This document shows positions 9,512 through 18,212 of a stretch of 64,000 nt of DNA, in pieces. This DNA comes from Azoarcus taiwanensis. Lineage in GTDB: Bacteria > Pseudomonadota > Gammaproteobacteria > Burkholderiales > Rhodocyclaceae. A program made the translations under genes and the position numbers. Every line of letters starts with the position of its first letter. The stretch's first letter is position 1. The stretch covers positions 1 to 64,000 of the forward strand of contig NZ_WTVM01000002.1 of NCBI RefSeq assembly GCF_012910885.1, given 5' to 3'. The notes under the pieces were generated by a model. It saw only the letters and a list, made by a program, of their open reading frames with translations. It was not told where the DNA came from and did no database searches.

Positions 9512-9558
9512 TGTTCCGAGCAAATAAAGTCGAAAACTCGGCAATAAAGTCGAAAACT
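9512..9558 (+). mobile_element. Solitary Tn7-like transposon end with two TnsB-site-like repeats
   Basis: The segment starts TGTTCCGAGCAAATAAAGTC and contains two identical 16-bp copies of AATAAAGTCGAAAACT (9523-9538 and 9543-9558) with a 20-bp period. From memory, the right end of Tn7 starts TGTGGGCGGACAATAAAGTC and carries TnsB sites of the form AATAAAGTCTTAAACT at about 20-bp spacing. The TGT terminus, the 8-base gap to AATAAAGTC and the repeat period all coincide. It sits at the expected distance from glmS. No tns genes and no inverted partner end were found before the next core gene, so this is probably a remnant. Confidence 0.55.
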
Positions 9559-9596
9559 GGTTCGATTGGATGAGCTGCCCAGTTTGCGGTGGGGCT

Positions 9597-9614
9597 ACGG
9601 TCTGACAAGACCGT
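9597..9614. other. Perfect 7-bp hairpin in the glmS-parD gap
   Basis: ACGGTCT-gaca-AGACCGT forms a perfect 7-bp stem with a 4-nt loop. There is no U-tract, so it is not a confident terminator. Apart from this, the Tn7-like end and the toxin-antitoxin promoter, the 485-bp stretch between glmS and the antitoxin gene holds no convincing gene. Confidence 0.35.
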
Positions 9615-9934
9615 GAGCGAAATAGCTCGCGGAGTATGGTTGCGATGTTGTTTCGGGGCGGCGACTAGTCGGCCGCAGCTGACGGTCAGCATGTGCCAAA
9701 CGTGGGGCGGCAATGCTGCCTGTACCTGCCGCTCAGCGGCCACGCTAGCTGGACGGCAGGCCTCGACGCCTTAGACAATAGCTCAATTTACGGTGTTGCC
9801 TGACACGGTGTGGGCCGAACGCTTCCACTGTCGGCGGCTCACTATCGGGAAACAGATCACGCCACGGCTACTCCGAACCGATACCTGCTTGCTCGCTCGT
9901 TGAAGCTTTGCAAGTCGCGCGAGGTAATGAGCAC

Positions 9935-9952
9935 GTATATACTAAGTTAGTA
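9935..9952. promoter_or_regulatory. Palindromic operator of the toxin-antitoxin operon
   Basis: Two overlapping palindromes, GTATATAC (9935-9942) and TACTAAGTTAGTA (9940-9952), sit 23 bases upstream of the antitoxin ATG and just before its AGGAGA ribosome-binding site. Ribbon-helix-helix antitoxins usually repress their own operon from such sites; the binding itself is inferred. Confidence 0.5.
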
Positions 9953-9974
9953 CGAGCCGATAGGAGATGCGATC

Positions 9975-10253
9975 ATGTCAAAAGAAGCAGTTTTCACAAT
10001 GAAGCTGGAACCTGAGTTGCGTGCCGAGTTCATGGCCGAGGCCGAGGCCGCCCATCGGCCTGCGTCGCAGATCCTCCGCGAGCTAATGCGCGAATTCGTT
10101 CAACGCCAGCGCGAAGCGCGGGAGTATGAAGAGTTCCTCCGTCGCAAAGTCGAGGCCGGACGGGCCTCAATGCGCGCCCGATCTGGGCGATTGAACGATG
10201 AGGTTGAGGCCGAATTCGCCGCGCGGCGTGCCAGTGTGGCGAGCCAAATGTGA
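9975..10253 (+). CDS. ParD/RelB-like ribbon-helix-helix antitoxin
   Basis: 92 residues. The N-terminus (EAVFTMKLEPELRAEFMAEA) is a ribbon-helix-helix DNA-binding motif; the remainder is a highly charged helix rich in Glu and Arg, typical of antitoxins that wrap their toxin. AGGAGA at 9962-9967 provides the ribosome-binding site. Its stop overlaps the toxin's GTG start by four bases (GTGA), the usual coupled antitoxin-first order. It lies between a Tn7-like end downstream of glmS and the zinc operon, so it may be cargo of the lost element. Confidence 0.8.
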   Translation: MSKEAVFTMKLEPELRAEFMAEAEAAHRPASQILRELMREFVQRQREAREYEEFLRRKVEAGRASMRARSGRLNDEVEAEFAARRASVASQM

Positions 10254-10534
10254 GGGTTGTCTGGACTCCCGAAGCGCAGCAAGACCGTGCCGAAGTGTGG
10301 GACTACATCGCAGCCGACAATCCGCGCGCGGCGGCCCGGATGGATGAGATTTTCAGCAATGCAGCTGCCAAGCTGACCCAGTACGCGATGTTGGGCAAAC
10401 CGGGAACAATTCCCGGCACCCGCGAGATAATCCCACACGAAAGCTATCGCCTCGTGTACGAGATCGACGGCGGGACGGTGTGGATACTGACACTGGTTCA
10501 TACGGCCCGCCTTTGGCCGCCTGTGGGCGATTAA
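10250..10534 (+). CDS. ParE/RelE-family toxin
   Basis: 94 residues with the family pattern: VVWTPEAQQDRAEVWDYIAADNPRAA at the start, then a central LGKPGTIPGTREIIPHESYRLVYEIDGGTVWILTLVHTARLWP. The conserved R-x-I/L...YRLVYEI...I..L.VxH..R.WP arrangement is that of ParE/RelE toxins, which inhibit gyrase or cleave mRNA on ribosomes; which target applies cannot be read by eye. It starts with GTG, overlapping the antitoxin stop by 4 bases. Confidence 0.82.
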   Translation: MRVVWTPEAQQDRAEVWDYIAADNPRAAARMDEIFSNAAAKLTQYAMLGKPGTIPGTREIIPHESYRLVYEIDGGTVWILTLVHTARLWPPVGD

Positions 10535-10800
10535 TAAAGCATCGTGGCAACAGCGATAGCTGCATGTTGGCCGACCGCTTTCGAACCAGACAGCGGTCCG
10601 CGGCACCCGGCCAGTTGCCGTCATTCATCAGAGCTCGCCAGCAACTCTCGGAACGCCAGCAACCTATCCGCCAGTTGCCAAACGAGCCCAGCCAAGTCCG
10701 GTCCTCATGCGTTGAGTTGATCGGTCGTTCTCACTCCGATAACCGGCAGAACAGGTTGCGAGCCACACTCAGGATAAGTCTTGAATTGGAATGATCGTGT

Positions 10801-10818
10801 GCAATGTTATAACATTGC
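10801..10818. promoter_or_regulatory. Zur-box-like 18-bp perfect palindrome
   Basis: GCAATGTTATAACATTGC is a perfect 18-bp palindrome whose core ATGTTATAACAT has the shape of Zur (zinc uptake regulator) operators in Proteobacteria. It overlaps a plausible -10 (TATAAC, 10808-10813) paired with TTGGAA at 10786-10791, a position fitting repression. The four genes behind it are a known zinc-starvation gene set, which supports the assignment. Confidence 0.75.
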
Positions 10819-10833
10819 CTTTCTATTTGGCCG

Positions 10834-11265
10834 ATGCGAATCATGTTCAAGAGCCTCGAATCCTCAAACGCCGGTACGGTGGTTGCTGCCGATGCGGCGA
10901 TCGCCGCCTTGCCATTCGACGAGAACGGCTTGATTGCGGCGATTGCCCAGCAGTTCGACACCGGCGAGGTGCTCATGCTCGCCTGGATGAACCGGGCTGC
11001 ATTGGAAGAAACCCTGGCGACAGGGAGGGCCTGCTACTGGTCGCGCTCACGCAAGGCCTTGTGGAGAAAGGGCGAAACCTCGGGCTGCGTGCAGACCGTC
11101 AAGGAGATGCGGCTGGACTGTGACGGCGATGCCGTCCTGCTGTTGGTCGACCAGCTAGGGGGCGCCTGTCATACCGGTCGCAGCAGCTGCTTTTACAACC
11201 GGATCGATAACGAGCAGCTCGTCGTGCTGAGTAGCCCACCCGGTCGGCACGGAGTGGCGCGATGA
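10834..11265 (+). CDS. hisI: Phosphoribosyl-AMP cyclohydrolase (zinc-operon paralogue, HisI2-type)
   Basis: 143 residues. It opens the adenine ring of PR-AMP in histidine synthesis. The DCDGD motif (Asp95, Asp97, Asp99 for Mg) and the zinc cysteines Cys96, Cys112 and Cys119 ([11 protein letters not shown]) are intact. It is not in a his operon but heads an operon with cysS, a dihydroorotase and a COG0523 GTPase behind a Zur-like palindrome, so it is most likely the stress paralogue used when zinc is short. A main-operon copy presumably exists elsewhere. No strong ribosome-binding site is visible; from the predicted promoter, the 5' leader would be only ~14 bases. Confidence 0.88.
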   Translation: MRIMFKSLESSNAGTVVAADAAIAALPFDENGLIAAIAQQFDTGEVLMLAWMNRAALEETLATGRACYWSRSRKALWRKGETSGCVQTVKEMRLDCDGDAVLLLVDQLGGACHTGRSSCFYNRIDNEQLVVLSSPPGRHGVAR

Positions 11266-12779
11266 GCGGAAATGCTGCGGACCGGCGTGTGCTGTTCAAC
11301 GAGTCCGCGCTCAAGGTTGCGGCCATCCTCAAGGACATGTCCGAGACCGATGCCGGCGCTTCGGTTCCTCTCCGTTTGCACAACACCTTGCGTCGGCAAA
11401 AGGAGGCTTTCGTACCGCGCGATCCGCAGCGCGTCACGCTGTATGTGTGCGGACCCACGGTCTACAACTACGTCCATATCGGCAATGCGAGGCCGGTGGT
11501 GGTGTTCGACGTGCTCTACCGGTTGCTCTCGCGGCACTACCCGCAGGTCGTGTACGCCCGAAACATCACCGACATCGACGACAAGATCAACGCCGCGGCG
11601 CAGGCGGCGGGCGAACCGATCCGCGTGCTGGCCGAGCGTTATGCCGTCGCCTATCGCGAAGACATGGCCGCACTCAATGCGCTGCCGCCAACAATCGAGC
11701 CCTGGGCTACCGACCACGTTCCGCAAATGATCACGCTCGCGCAGCGACTCATCGAACGCGGTCATGCCTATGCCGCCGAAGGGCATGTGCTCTTCCATGT
11801 GCCTTCGCTTGATGATTACGGCAAGCTCTCCGGGCGTCGGCGCGACGAGATGATCGCCGGTGCCCGTGTCGAGGTCGCGCCCTTCAAGCGCGACCCGGCA
11901 GACTTCGTGCTGTGGAAGCCTTCGAGCGGGTCCCAACCGGGCTGGGACAGCCCGTGGGGCTTTGGCCGCCCCGGCTGGCACATCGAATGCACTGCGATGA
12001 TCCATACCCATCTCGGGCACTCGATCGACATCCACGGCGGTGGTCAGGATCTGATCTTCCCGCATCACGAAAACGAGATCGCCCAGGGCGAAGGCGCCTA
12101 TGGTGGCGAGTATTGCCGCTACTGGGTGCACAACGGCTATGTCACCGTCGACGGCGAGAAGATGTCGAAATCCCTCGGCAACTTTCACACCGTTCGCGAT
12201 CTGCTGCAGCGCTATCCGGGCGAGGTCATCCGCTATGCACTGCTGGCGGGGCACTATCGCAAGCCGCTCGATTTTTCCTTGGCTGCGCTCGATCAGGCAC
12301 GCGTGGCCTTGGACCGCCTCTATGGCAGTCTGCTGTCGCATGAGAATCGACCGCCGCCGATCAGCCGCGCACGCGCCCATGACGTCGAGGCCGCGCTGGC
12401 CGACGATCTCAATACCCCACTCGCACTCGCCCGCCTGCACGAGACCGCTGCGGCCCTTCGCAAATCAACCGATCCCGCACAGCAGGAGCAACTTGCCGAC
12501 ACGCTTCGCGATGGTGCCGAACTGCTCGGTCTGCTTCAGCAGTTGCCAAGCCAGTGGCGCCAATGCGCCCACGAGACCGACGGCGCGCCGGACGTCGAGC
12601 ATATCGAAGCGCTGATCGCCGCACGTAGTGCGGCCCGGGCCTCAAGGGACTTTGCGCGGGCCGACGCCTTGCGCCAGGAACTGAACGCGCTCGGCATCGG
12701 CATCGAGGACAGCTCGGTCGGTACCAGCTGGCATCGCCTCGGGGCATCGGCAAACGAACGCAGGCGTGACTCGACCTAA
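11262..12779 (+). CDS. cysS: Cysteinyl-tRNA synthetase (zinc-operon paralogue)
   Basis: 505 residues. Class-I synthetase that charges tRNA-Cys. Visible motifs: [18 protein letters not shown] (HIGH motif), [38 protein letters not shown] and EKMSKSLGN (KMSKS). The four zinc ligands known from the E. coli enzyme are all kept (Cys63, Cys243, His268, Glu272 here), so zinc independence is not evident from the ligands. About 35 extra residues precede the usual N-terminus; ATG 11337 is an alternative start, but ATG 11262 overlaps the hisI stop (ATGA) and has a GGAG upstream. Presumed second copy to a housekeeping cysS. Confidence 0.9.
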   Translation: MSGNAADRRVLFNESALKVAAILKDMSETDAGASVPLRLHNTLRRQKEAFVPRDPQRVTLYVCGPTVYNYVHIGNARPVVVFDVLYRLLSRHYPQVVYARNITDIDDKINAAAQAAGEPIRVLAERYAVAYREDMAALNALPPTIEPWATDHVPQMITLAQRLIERGHAYAAEGHVLFHVPSLDDYGKLSGRRRDEMIAGARVEVAPFKRDPADFVLWKPSSGSQPGWDSPWGFGRPGWHIECTAMIHTHLGHSIDIHGGGQDLIFPHHENEIAQGEGAYGGEYCRYWVHNGYVTVDGEKMSKSLGNFHTVRDLLQRYPGEVIRYALLAGHYRKPLDFSLAALDQARVALDRLYGSLLSHENRPPPISRARAHDVEAALADDLNTPLALARLHETAAALRKSTDPAQQEQLADTLRDGAELLGLLQQLPSQWRQCAHETDGAPDVEHIEALIAARSAARASRDFARADALRQELNALGIGIEDSSVGTSWHRLGASANERRRDST

Positions 12780-12801
12780 GCGTGGAAACATTTTCAACCA
12801 C

Positions 12802-14130
12802 ATGAAAACCTTACTGATCCGCAACGCCCGACTGGTCAACGAAGGGCATATCACCGAAGCCGATCTGCTTGTGCGCAGCGGCCGCATCGACAAGATCGCG
12901 CCGAGCATCGACGCGGCGGCCGACCAAGAGGTCGATGCGAACGGACAATGGCTGCTGCCCGGCATGATCGACGACCAGGTGCATTTCCGCGAACCGGGCC
13001 TGATGCACAAGGGTTGCATCGCAACTGAATCGGCCGCAGCGGTGGCCGGTGGCATCACCAGCTTCATGGACATGCCCAACACCCGGCCGCCCACGCTGGA
13101 CCTGCAGGCGCTCGCCGGTAAAAAGGCCATTGCCGCCCGTGATGCGCGTGCCAACTACGCCTTCCATTTCGGGGTGTCGAACGGCAACATCGACACGGTT
13201 GCCGCGCTGGATCCGCGCGAGGTAGCCGGGGTGAAGGTCTTCATGGGCGCCTCCACCGGCGACATGCTGGTGGATGATCCCGCCACCCTGGAGCGCCTGT
13301 TCGCCACCGTGCCCACGATTCTGCTGGCCCACTGCGAACACACCCCTCGCATCCGGCACAAGGAATCGTTGTGGCGAAAGCGGCTTGGCAGCAAGGTGCC
13401 AATGGCTGCGCATCCGCACATACGCGATGCGGAAGCCTGCTGGCTGTCTTCGTCCATGGCGGTTGACCTGGCGCGCCGACATGGCACGCGGCTGCATGTA
13501 TTGCACATCACCACGGCCCGCGAACTCGAACTTTTCGAGGACAAGCCGCTTGCCGAAAAGCGGATCACCGCCGAGGTCTGCATTCATCACCTGATGTTCG
13601 ACAGCCGCGACTACCCGAGACTCGGCAGCCTGCTCAAGTGCAACCCGGCGGTGAAGTCCCCGGAGGACCGGACGGCGCTGCGTGCCGCACTGCGCGGCAA
13701 CCGGATAGACGTGATCGGTACCGATCACGCGCCCCATACGCTCGAAGAAAAGTCCGGCGACTATTTCAGCGCACCCGCAGGCCTTCCGCTGGTGCAGCAC
13801 GCCTTGCCGGCACTGATGGAGCTGGTGCACGACGGAGTCATCGATCTGCCGACACTGGTGGCCAAGACCAGCCACCGCGTGGCAGACCTCTTCGGGATCG
13901 TCGATCGCGGTTACCTGCGCGAGGGCGCCTGGGCCGATCTCGTGCTGGTCGGACCACGGTCGCCCAACGCAGCCGAGGATCCCGTACTCGCGCGCTGCGG
14001 GTGGAGCCCTTTCGCCGGCTACCGCTTCCGTAGCCGGGTCAACACCACCATCGTCTCCGGGCAGATTGCCTGGCACGACGGCGCGTTGCGCCCGGACTGC
14101 CGTGGCCAGCCGCTGACCTTCGAGCGCTGA
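12802..14130 (+). CDS. Dihydroorotase (PyrC2-type, zinc-operon paralogue)
   Basis: 442 residues. Amidohydrolase that cyclises carbamoyl aspartate in pyrimidine synthesis. The family signature is DDQVHFREPG at residues 57-66: the usual HxH metal pair reads Gln59-Val-His61, so one zinc ligand is absent. The remaining amidohydrolase residues are visible: Lys145 (VKVFMG, carboxylated in related enzymes), His177/His180, His235 and Asp308 in GTDHAPH. The altered metal site plus the operon context suggests a version that works with less or different metal. The start is uncertain: Met 12802 matches family N-termini, while a GTG at 12766 would overlap cysS. Confidence 0.85.
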   Translation: MKTLLIRNARLVNEGHITEADLLVRSGRIDKIAPSIDAAADQEVDANGQWLLPGMIDDQVHFREPGLMHKGCIATESAAAVAGGITSFMDMPNTRPPTLDLQALAGKKAIAARDARANYAFHFGVSNGNIDTVAALDPREVAGVKVFMGASTGDMLVDDPATLERLFATVPTILLAHCEHTPRIRHKESLWRKRLGSKVPMAAHPHIRDAEACWLSSSMAVDLARRHGTRLHVLHITTARELELFEDKPLAEKRITAEVCIHHLMFDSRDYPRLGSLLKCNPAVKSPEDRTALRAALRGNRIDVIGTDHAPHTLEEKSGDYFSAPAGLPLVQHALPALMELVHDGVIDLPTLVAKTSHRVADLFGIVDRGYLREGAWADLVLVGPRSPNAAEDPVLARCGWSPFAGYRFRSRVNTTIVSGQIAWHDGALRPDCRGQPLTFER

Positions 14131-14219
14131 GAACCCTGTACCTCATGTGGACCCGTCCCTATGAATGCACCCATCCCACGACACGCCATCACATGCTGGA
14201 TGCAGGGTGGTGATCGCGG

Positions 14220-15347
14220 ATGACTGAACTGCCCGGTTTCATGAACGAGAACGTCGAAGACCGGCGCGTACCGGTGCGGGTGCTGACCGGCTTTCTCGGC
14301 GCAGGCAAGACGACCCTGCTCAACCGCTTGCTCAGCAACCCTGCGTTCTCGCGCACCGCGGTGCTCATCAACGAGTTTGGCGAGGTCGCGGTCGACCACC
14401 ACCTTGTCGACAAGATCGACGACAGCATTGTCGTGCTCGACTCGGGTTGCATCTGCTGCAGTGTGCAGGGTGATCTGCTGCGCGCACTCAAGGACGTGTT
14501 CCAGCGCGGGGTGCGCCGCGAGATCGATCCCGTCGAACGGGTGCTGATCGAAACCACCGGCCTGGCCGACCCCGCGCCGATCATCCATACCTTGATGCAG
14601 GACATGTTCGTATCGGCGAGGTTTCACTGCGACGGGGTGATCACCGCGGTCGACGTCACCCACGCGCCGGGTCAGCTCGACGCGCACCGTGAGCCCGTGC
14701 GGCAGATCGCGATGGCCGATCGCCTGTTGCTGACGAAGTGCGACCTGACCGACCCGCCCACGCGCGCAAGTGTGGTCGAGCGCCTGCGCGTGCTCAATCC
14801 CGGGGCGCCGTTGGTCGAGGTCTTCGGTGGGGAGGTGGGAGCCGAGGCCTTCGAAGCCTGCGGCATCTACGATCCGGGCACCAAACTGCCGGACGTTGCG
14901 CTGTGGCTCGGTGAGGAAGCGGCCCGGGCAAAGGCCGAGCGCGCGCCGGCCACTTCCGGTCCGGGTGCGTGGCGTCGCCCCGGCGCCGCACCGGTGGCCA
15001 GGCAGCCGACACGCCATGACTCGGATGTCCAGAGTTTCGTGCTCGCGTTCGATCAGCCGTTGGACTGGCTTGAGTTCAGCGAGGGCCTCTCGCTGCTGCT
15101 CGCGGCTTATGGCCATCGAGTCTTGCGCATCAAGGGCTTGCTCAACGTATCCGGCGACCCATTGCCCCGTATCGTGCAGTGTGTCCAGCATGCGGTCTAT
15201 CCCCCAACCACATTGCCAGCCTGGCCAGAGTCCGGTCCCTACGCCGATCGTCGCAGCCGTCTGGTGTTCATCGTCCGCGAACTGCCGCGGGAAGAGGTCG
15301 CGGCCATTCTCGGCAGCTTGTTTGGGCAGGTGCCCGTCTCCTCCTAG
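14220..15347 (+). CDS. COG0523 GTPase, ZigA/YciC-type putative zinc metallochaperone
   Basis: 375 residues. The N-terminal G3E GTPase has a Walker A motif GFLGAGKTT (24-32), the metal-binding CxCC motif in GCICCS (Cys77, 79, 80) and a C-terminal CobW_C domain (~260-365) joined by a variable linker. COG0523 proteins under Zur control deliver zinc to client enzymes; a cobalamin role (CobW) is unlikely because no cob genes are nearby. It closes the hisI-cysS-pyrC operon after an 89-base gap. The start at 14220 has GGTGGTGA upstream; ATG 14241 is an alternative. Confidence 0.88.
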   Translation: MTELPGFMNENVEDRRVPVRVLTGFLGAGKTTLLNRLLSNPAFSRTAVLINEFGEVAVDHHLVDKIDDSIVVLDSGCICCSVQGDLLRALKDVFQRGVRREIDPVERVLIETTGLADPAPIIHTLMQDMFVSARFHCDGVITAVDVTHAPGQLDAHREPVRQIAMADRLLLTKCDLTDPPTRASVVERLRVLNPGAPLVEVFGGEVGAEAFEACGIYDPGTKLPDVALWLGEEAARAKAERAPATSGPGAWRRPGAAPVARQPTRHDSDVQSFVLAFDQPLDWLEFSEGLSLLLAAYGHRVLRIKGLLNVSGDPLPRIVQCVQHAVYPPTTLPAWPESGPYADRRSRLVFIVRELPREEVAAILGSLFGQVPVSS

Positions 15348-15806
15348 TGGTCTGCTTCGCAGGTCTGGGGGCATGACGAAAGGGATGGATTGTGGTGCAG
15401 CGCAAGGCGCGAATCGCAGCGACAGCAGTCGCGATCGCGAGGATGAGCAACGCGGCCAAGCGCCTCAAGCCGCGACTTCGCGTCCCGGTATTTGCGAAGT
15501 CGACCACTAGCGACACGAACCTTGGACCATCAGTCCAGGCGATTCGCATATTGGGTGGGTTCCCAACTCTATTGCGCGGCGGCTTGGCGACAAAGCCGCT
15601 TGGCTGGCTCTTGTTTCGATTGGTACTCGGGCTGTTGGACGAGATACATAGCCTGGCATTGGCAGAACCAGAGTTCTTGCACGTCAATGCTTGAACGGCG
15701 CAGAATGAAAACGTATTACTTTTTTAGTATCAAGCGCCCCGGGAAGCGGCCTTGCCTTTTCCGTCTCCCAAGAGAAGGACAAGGCTTGGGGTGACCTCTC
15801 ATTGGA
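15348..15806. other. 459-bp gap without a convincing gene
   Basis: Open frames exist on both strands here (for example 15392-15694 +) but none resembles a protein family, has a good ribosome-binding site or shows a codon pattern like its neighbours. No transposase motif or clear inverted repeat was recognised. It may be a decayed insertion or a repeat common to the genome. Confidence 0.4.
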
Positions 15807-15812
15807 GTGCAT

Positions 15813-17423
15813 GTGCTGACAGGCGATCTGCGCGAGAGTCACAAACTGCAATGGGTGCTGCTGGTGCTCATGCTGCTCGTCGTCGCGGCTGCGCTACTCG
15901 TGATGCAGGGCATCGAGCGTCAGTCGATTGAAGTGCGTGAGCGGGAGCACCTCGCTGGTCAGGTTCGGGTGATCGAGCAAAACATGGATCGCCAGATTGC
16001 TGCCACCCGGGCGGCTCTGGGTTCGGTGCTCAGTGACTGGGTGTTCTTCTCGTCCTTGCCGAGCGGGCACGAACTTTCAAACTTGCGCCTGCAGTCCCTG
16101 TCCGAGGCCATGCCGGGGATTCGGACGATGCTGATTCTGACTCCACAGGGTCTGGTTTTGAGCAGTAACCGCGCGGAGCTGATTGGCCGCGATTTTGCTG
16201 AGCGCGACTATGTGCGAGCGGTGCTTCTGCACCCGGACCCCGATACGCTCTACGTGTCCCAGCCCTTTCGCACTGTACTCGACGTCTATGCCCTGAACAT
16301 GACCCGGGTTTCACTGTGGCCGGATGGGCGGCCTCTCAACATTGTCTCGGCGACGCTCGACCCGGATTTCTTCGGCATCTTGATGGAGTCGATCCGCTAC
16401 GCGCCTGATATGTGGGTGGCAATGGCGCACGGCGATGGCGTGCTGTTCAACCACGTGCCGCCGCGCGAGGAGTTGCTCGGCGCTGATCTCGCCCGTCCCG
16501 GCAGCCTGTTCACACGTCACATGGAAAGCGGAGAAGAAGCGACGGTATTTGAAGGCGTCGCGGCCACCACCGGGGAGTCAATACTGATGGCGCAGCGTAC
16601 CATTGCACCGCCCGAATTGCAGATGGACAAGCCGCTGGTGGTTGCCGTGGCGCGCAGCCGACAGGCGGTGTTTGCGGGGTGGACGCAGAAGACAATTGCC
16701 TTGGCGGCCTTGTGGTGCGTGCTGGTGCTGGTGTCAGTGGGCAGCATGGCGTTTTATCAGCGGCGCCAGCGCCACTTGATCGGGATAATCATGGAAGAAG
16801 AAGCCTCGCGGCAACGGGCCGAAGAGGAAGTCCGCCAGCTTGCGTTCAATGATCCACTCACTGGTTTGCCGAACCGACGCCTCTTGCTCGACCGTATGCG
16901 GCAGCTGCAGGCGGCGAGCCTCCGGCGCGGTCGGCTCAGCGCCCTGTTGTATGTCGACCTCGATCACTTCAAGGCGCTCAATGACCACCTCGGGCACGAC
17001 CGGGGTGACGAATTCCTCCGCCGTCTCGCTCAGCACATGCTGGCCTGTGTGCGCGATGAAGACACCGTGGCCCGGCTGGGTGGCGACGAATTCGTGGTGA
17101 TGCTCTCGGTGTTGAGCAGCCAAGCGGACGAGGCCGTGCAACAAGCGTCGGTCGTAGCAGAAAAGATTCTGCATCTGGTGCGCGCAGACCCTCTGGCCGT
17201 GCGGGTCGAGCCGCATTGCAGTGCCAGTATCGGCATCACCCTGTTTGGCAACCGCGCCGAGGCGGTCGAAGAGATCCTCAAGCGCGCCGATATTGCGATG
17301 TATCGGGTCAAGATGGCGGGGCGGGATGGCGTCGAGATTCTTGATGCGGGTTCGTCAACGTACTCCGCAAGTCATACCGGGGCGATGAGCGATACCGGAG
17401 TCCCGCCGCCCGGCGCAGCCTGA
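15813..17423 (+). CDS. Membrane-bound diguanylate cyclase with a dCache-type sensor
   Basis: 536 residues. One transmembrane helix at ~15-35, a periplasmic dCache-like sensor (~40-285) and a second helix (~290-315) lead to a GGDEF domain (~350-515). The active-site motif RLGGDEFVV is intact, and an RxxD inhibitory site (RDED) lies five residues before it, so product inhibition is expected. It makes c-di-GMP from two GTP in response to an unknown periplasmic ligand. The GTG at 15813 is preferred because a GGAG lies 5 nt upstream; GTG 15807 is an alternative. Monocistronic by appearance. Confidence 0.9.
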   Translation: MLTGDLRESHKLQWVLLVLMLLVVAAALLVMQGIERQSIEVREREHLAGQVRVIEQNMDRQIAATRAALGSVLSDWVFFSSLPSGHELSNLRLQSLSEAMPGIRTMLILTPQGLVLSSNRAELIGRDFAERDYVRAVLLHPDPDTLYVSQPFRTVLDVYALNMTRVSLWPDGRPLNIVSATLDPDFFGILMESIRYAPDMWVAMAHGDGVLFNHVPPREELLGADLARPGSLFTRHMESGEEATVFEGVAATTGESILMAQRTIAPPELQMDKPLVVAVARSRQAVFAGWTQKTIALAALWCVLVLVSVGSMAFYQRRQRHLIGIIMEEEASRQRAEEEVRQLAFNDPLTGLPNRRLLLDRMRQLQAASLRRGRLSALLYVDLDHFKALNDHLGHDRGDEFLRRLAQHMLACVRDEDTVARLGGDEFVVMLSVLSSQADEAVQQASVVAEKILHLVRADPLAVRVEPHCSASIGITLFGNRAEAVEEILKRADIAMYRVKMAGRDGVEILDAGSSTYSASHTGAMSDTGVPPPGAA

Positions 17424-17733
17424 GTCGATCAGGCCTTCGCGTTCATCCTCCTCCTGGGCGGTAGGGTCAGCGCCCGGTGACCGGCATATTTCGCTTGCAA
17501 GTCGATGGCCCATGTCTATGGTGAAGCAATGGCATGACCTATGGCTCGCGGCCCGTGCGATTGACAAATCCTCCGGCAAGGTGAGCCGGCATCCATTGCC
17601 TGTGCGCGCTACGTGATGCGTGATTCTGAGGCTGCTGCACCAACCCGTCCCTCATTTTTCAGCGTCAGGATTTGTGCAGACGACCTCCACGCGCCTCGCG
17701 CGCGCGTATTCACTCATCCTCAAGGAGATTCTC
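17424..17733. other. 310-bp gap upstream of the cupin gene
   Basis: No gene is supported here. The only clear element is the AAGGAG ribosome-binding site at 17722-17727 in front of the cupin start; a promoter was not recognised with confidence. Confidence 0.4.
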
Positions 17734-18150
17734 ATGGCCAGAGGTGAAGAGTTGAAGTTTGGATGTGTCGTTCGAGGCGGCGCGAGCTACGTCAGCAAAC
17801 AGGGGTCTGTGTATGCGCCCGGCGTCAGTGCTGAAACCGCGGGTTCGAAGGTTGTCTTCCTCGGCATTGTCACGCTTCCCCCAGGCGGCAGGACCAGTGC
17901 GCATTACCACGAGTACCACGAGTCTGCCTTCTACTTCATGAGTGGTGAAGAAGTTGAGCTATGCACAGGCGAGCAGCTTGAACATCAGGAGCGCGCGTGC
18001 CCCGGCGATTACCTCTTCATTCCTGCGAAAGTGCCACATGTGGCGGTTAATCGTGGCAATACGCCTGCCGTGTTTGTCGGCGTGCGCAATGAGCCTACTG
18101 CGCAGGAGAGTGTCGTGATGCTGCCAGAGTTGGACGCCCTGGTGCCGTAG
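17734..18150 (+). CDS. Cupin-domain protein
   Basis: 138 residues with one cupin barrel. The two cupin motifs are recognisable: GGRTSAHYHEYHESAFYFMSGE (metal-binding His/His/Glu) and CPGDYLFIPAKVPHVAVN (fourth His). Such small cupins bind a metal and act as isomerases, oxygenases or sensors of small molecules; no specific reaction can be assigned. The start is fixed by AAGGAG 7 nt upstream; an in-frame frame extends further 5' but is not translated-looking. It is 62 bases upstream of a SnoaL-like gene and is probably co-transcribed with it. Confidence 0.8.
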   Translation: MARGEELKFGCVVRGGASYVSKQGSVYAPGVSAETAGSKVVFLGIVTLPPGGRTSAHYHEYHESAFYFMSGEEVELCTGEQLEHQERACPGDYLFIPAKVPHVAVNRGNTPAVFVGVRNEPTAQESVVMLPELDALVP

Positions 18151-18212
18151 GTTGGTTTCGCGACGACCGATGGAAACAGCTAGCGTTTTCACCCACAACA
18201 AGGAGAGCCGAC

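Noticed and set aside
9417-9743. Minus-strand frame containing [10 protein letters not shown], a string common in small 'hypothetical proteins'.
   Set aside because: It is the antisense translation of the end of glmS ([10 protein letters not shown]) running into the gap, not a gene.
9589-9774. 61-codon open frame between glmS and the antitoxin gene.
   Set aside because: Arg/Cys-rich composition, no ribosome-binding site and no recognisable family; likely a chance frame in high-GC DNA.
10522-10539. TGTGGGCGATTAATAAAG resembles the terminal bases of Tn7 itself.
   Set aside because: It spans the last codons of the toxin gene, has no repeated TnsB-like sites after it, and points the same way as the end at 9512, so it cannot be the partner end. 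Probably chance.
10680-10780. Repeated CCAGTTGCC and CGCCAGCAAC words in 10610-10690.
   Set aside because: Two copies each, irregular spacing, no array structure; not a CRISPR or defined repeat.
15268-15694. Two overlapping frames on opposite strands after the COG0523 gene.
   Set aside because: No family resemblance, no ribosome-binding sites, and low-complexity basic composition on both strands; left as an unassigned gap.
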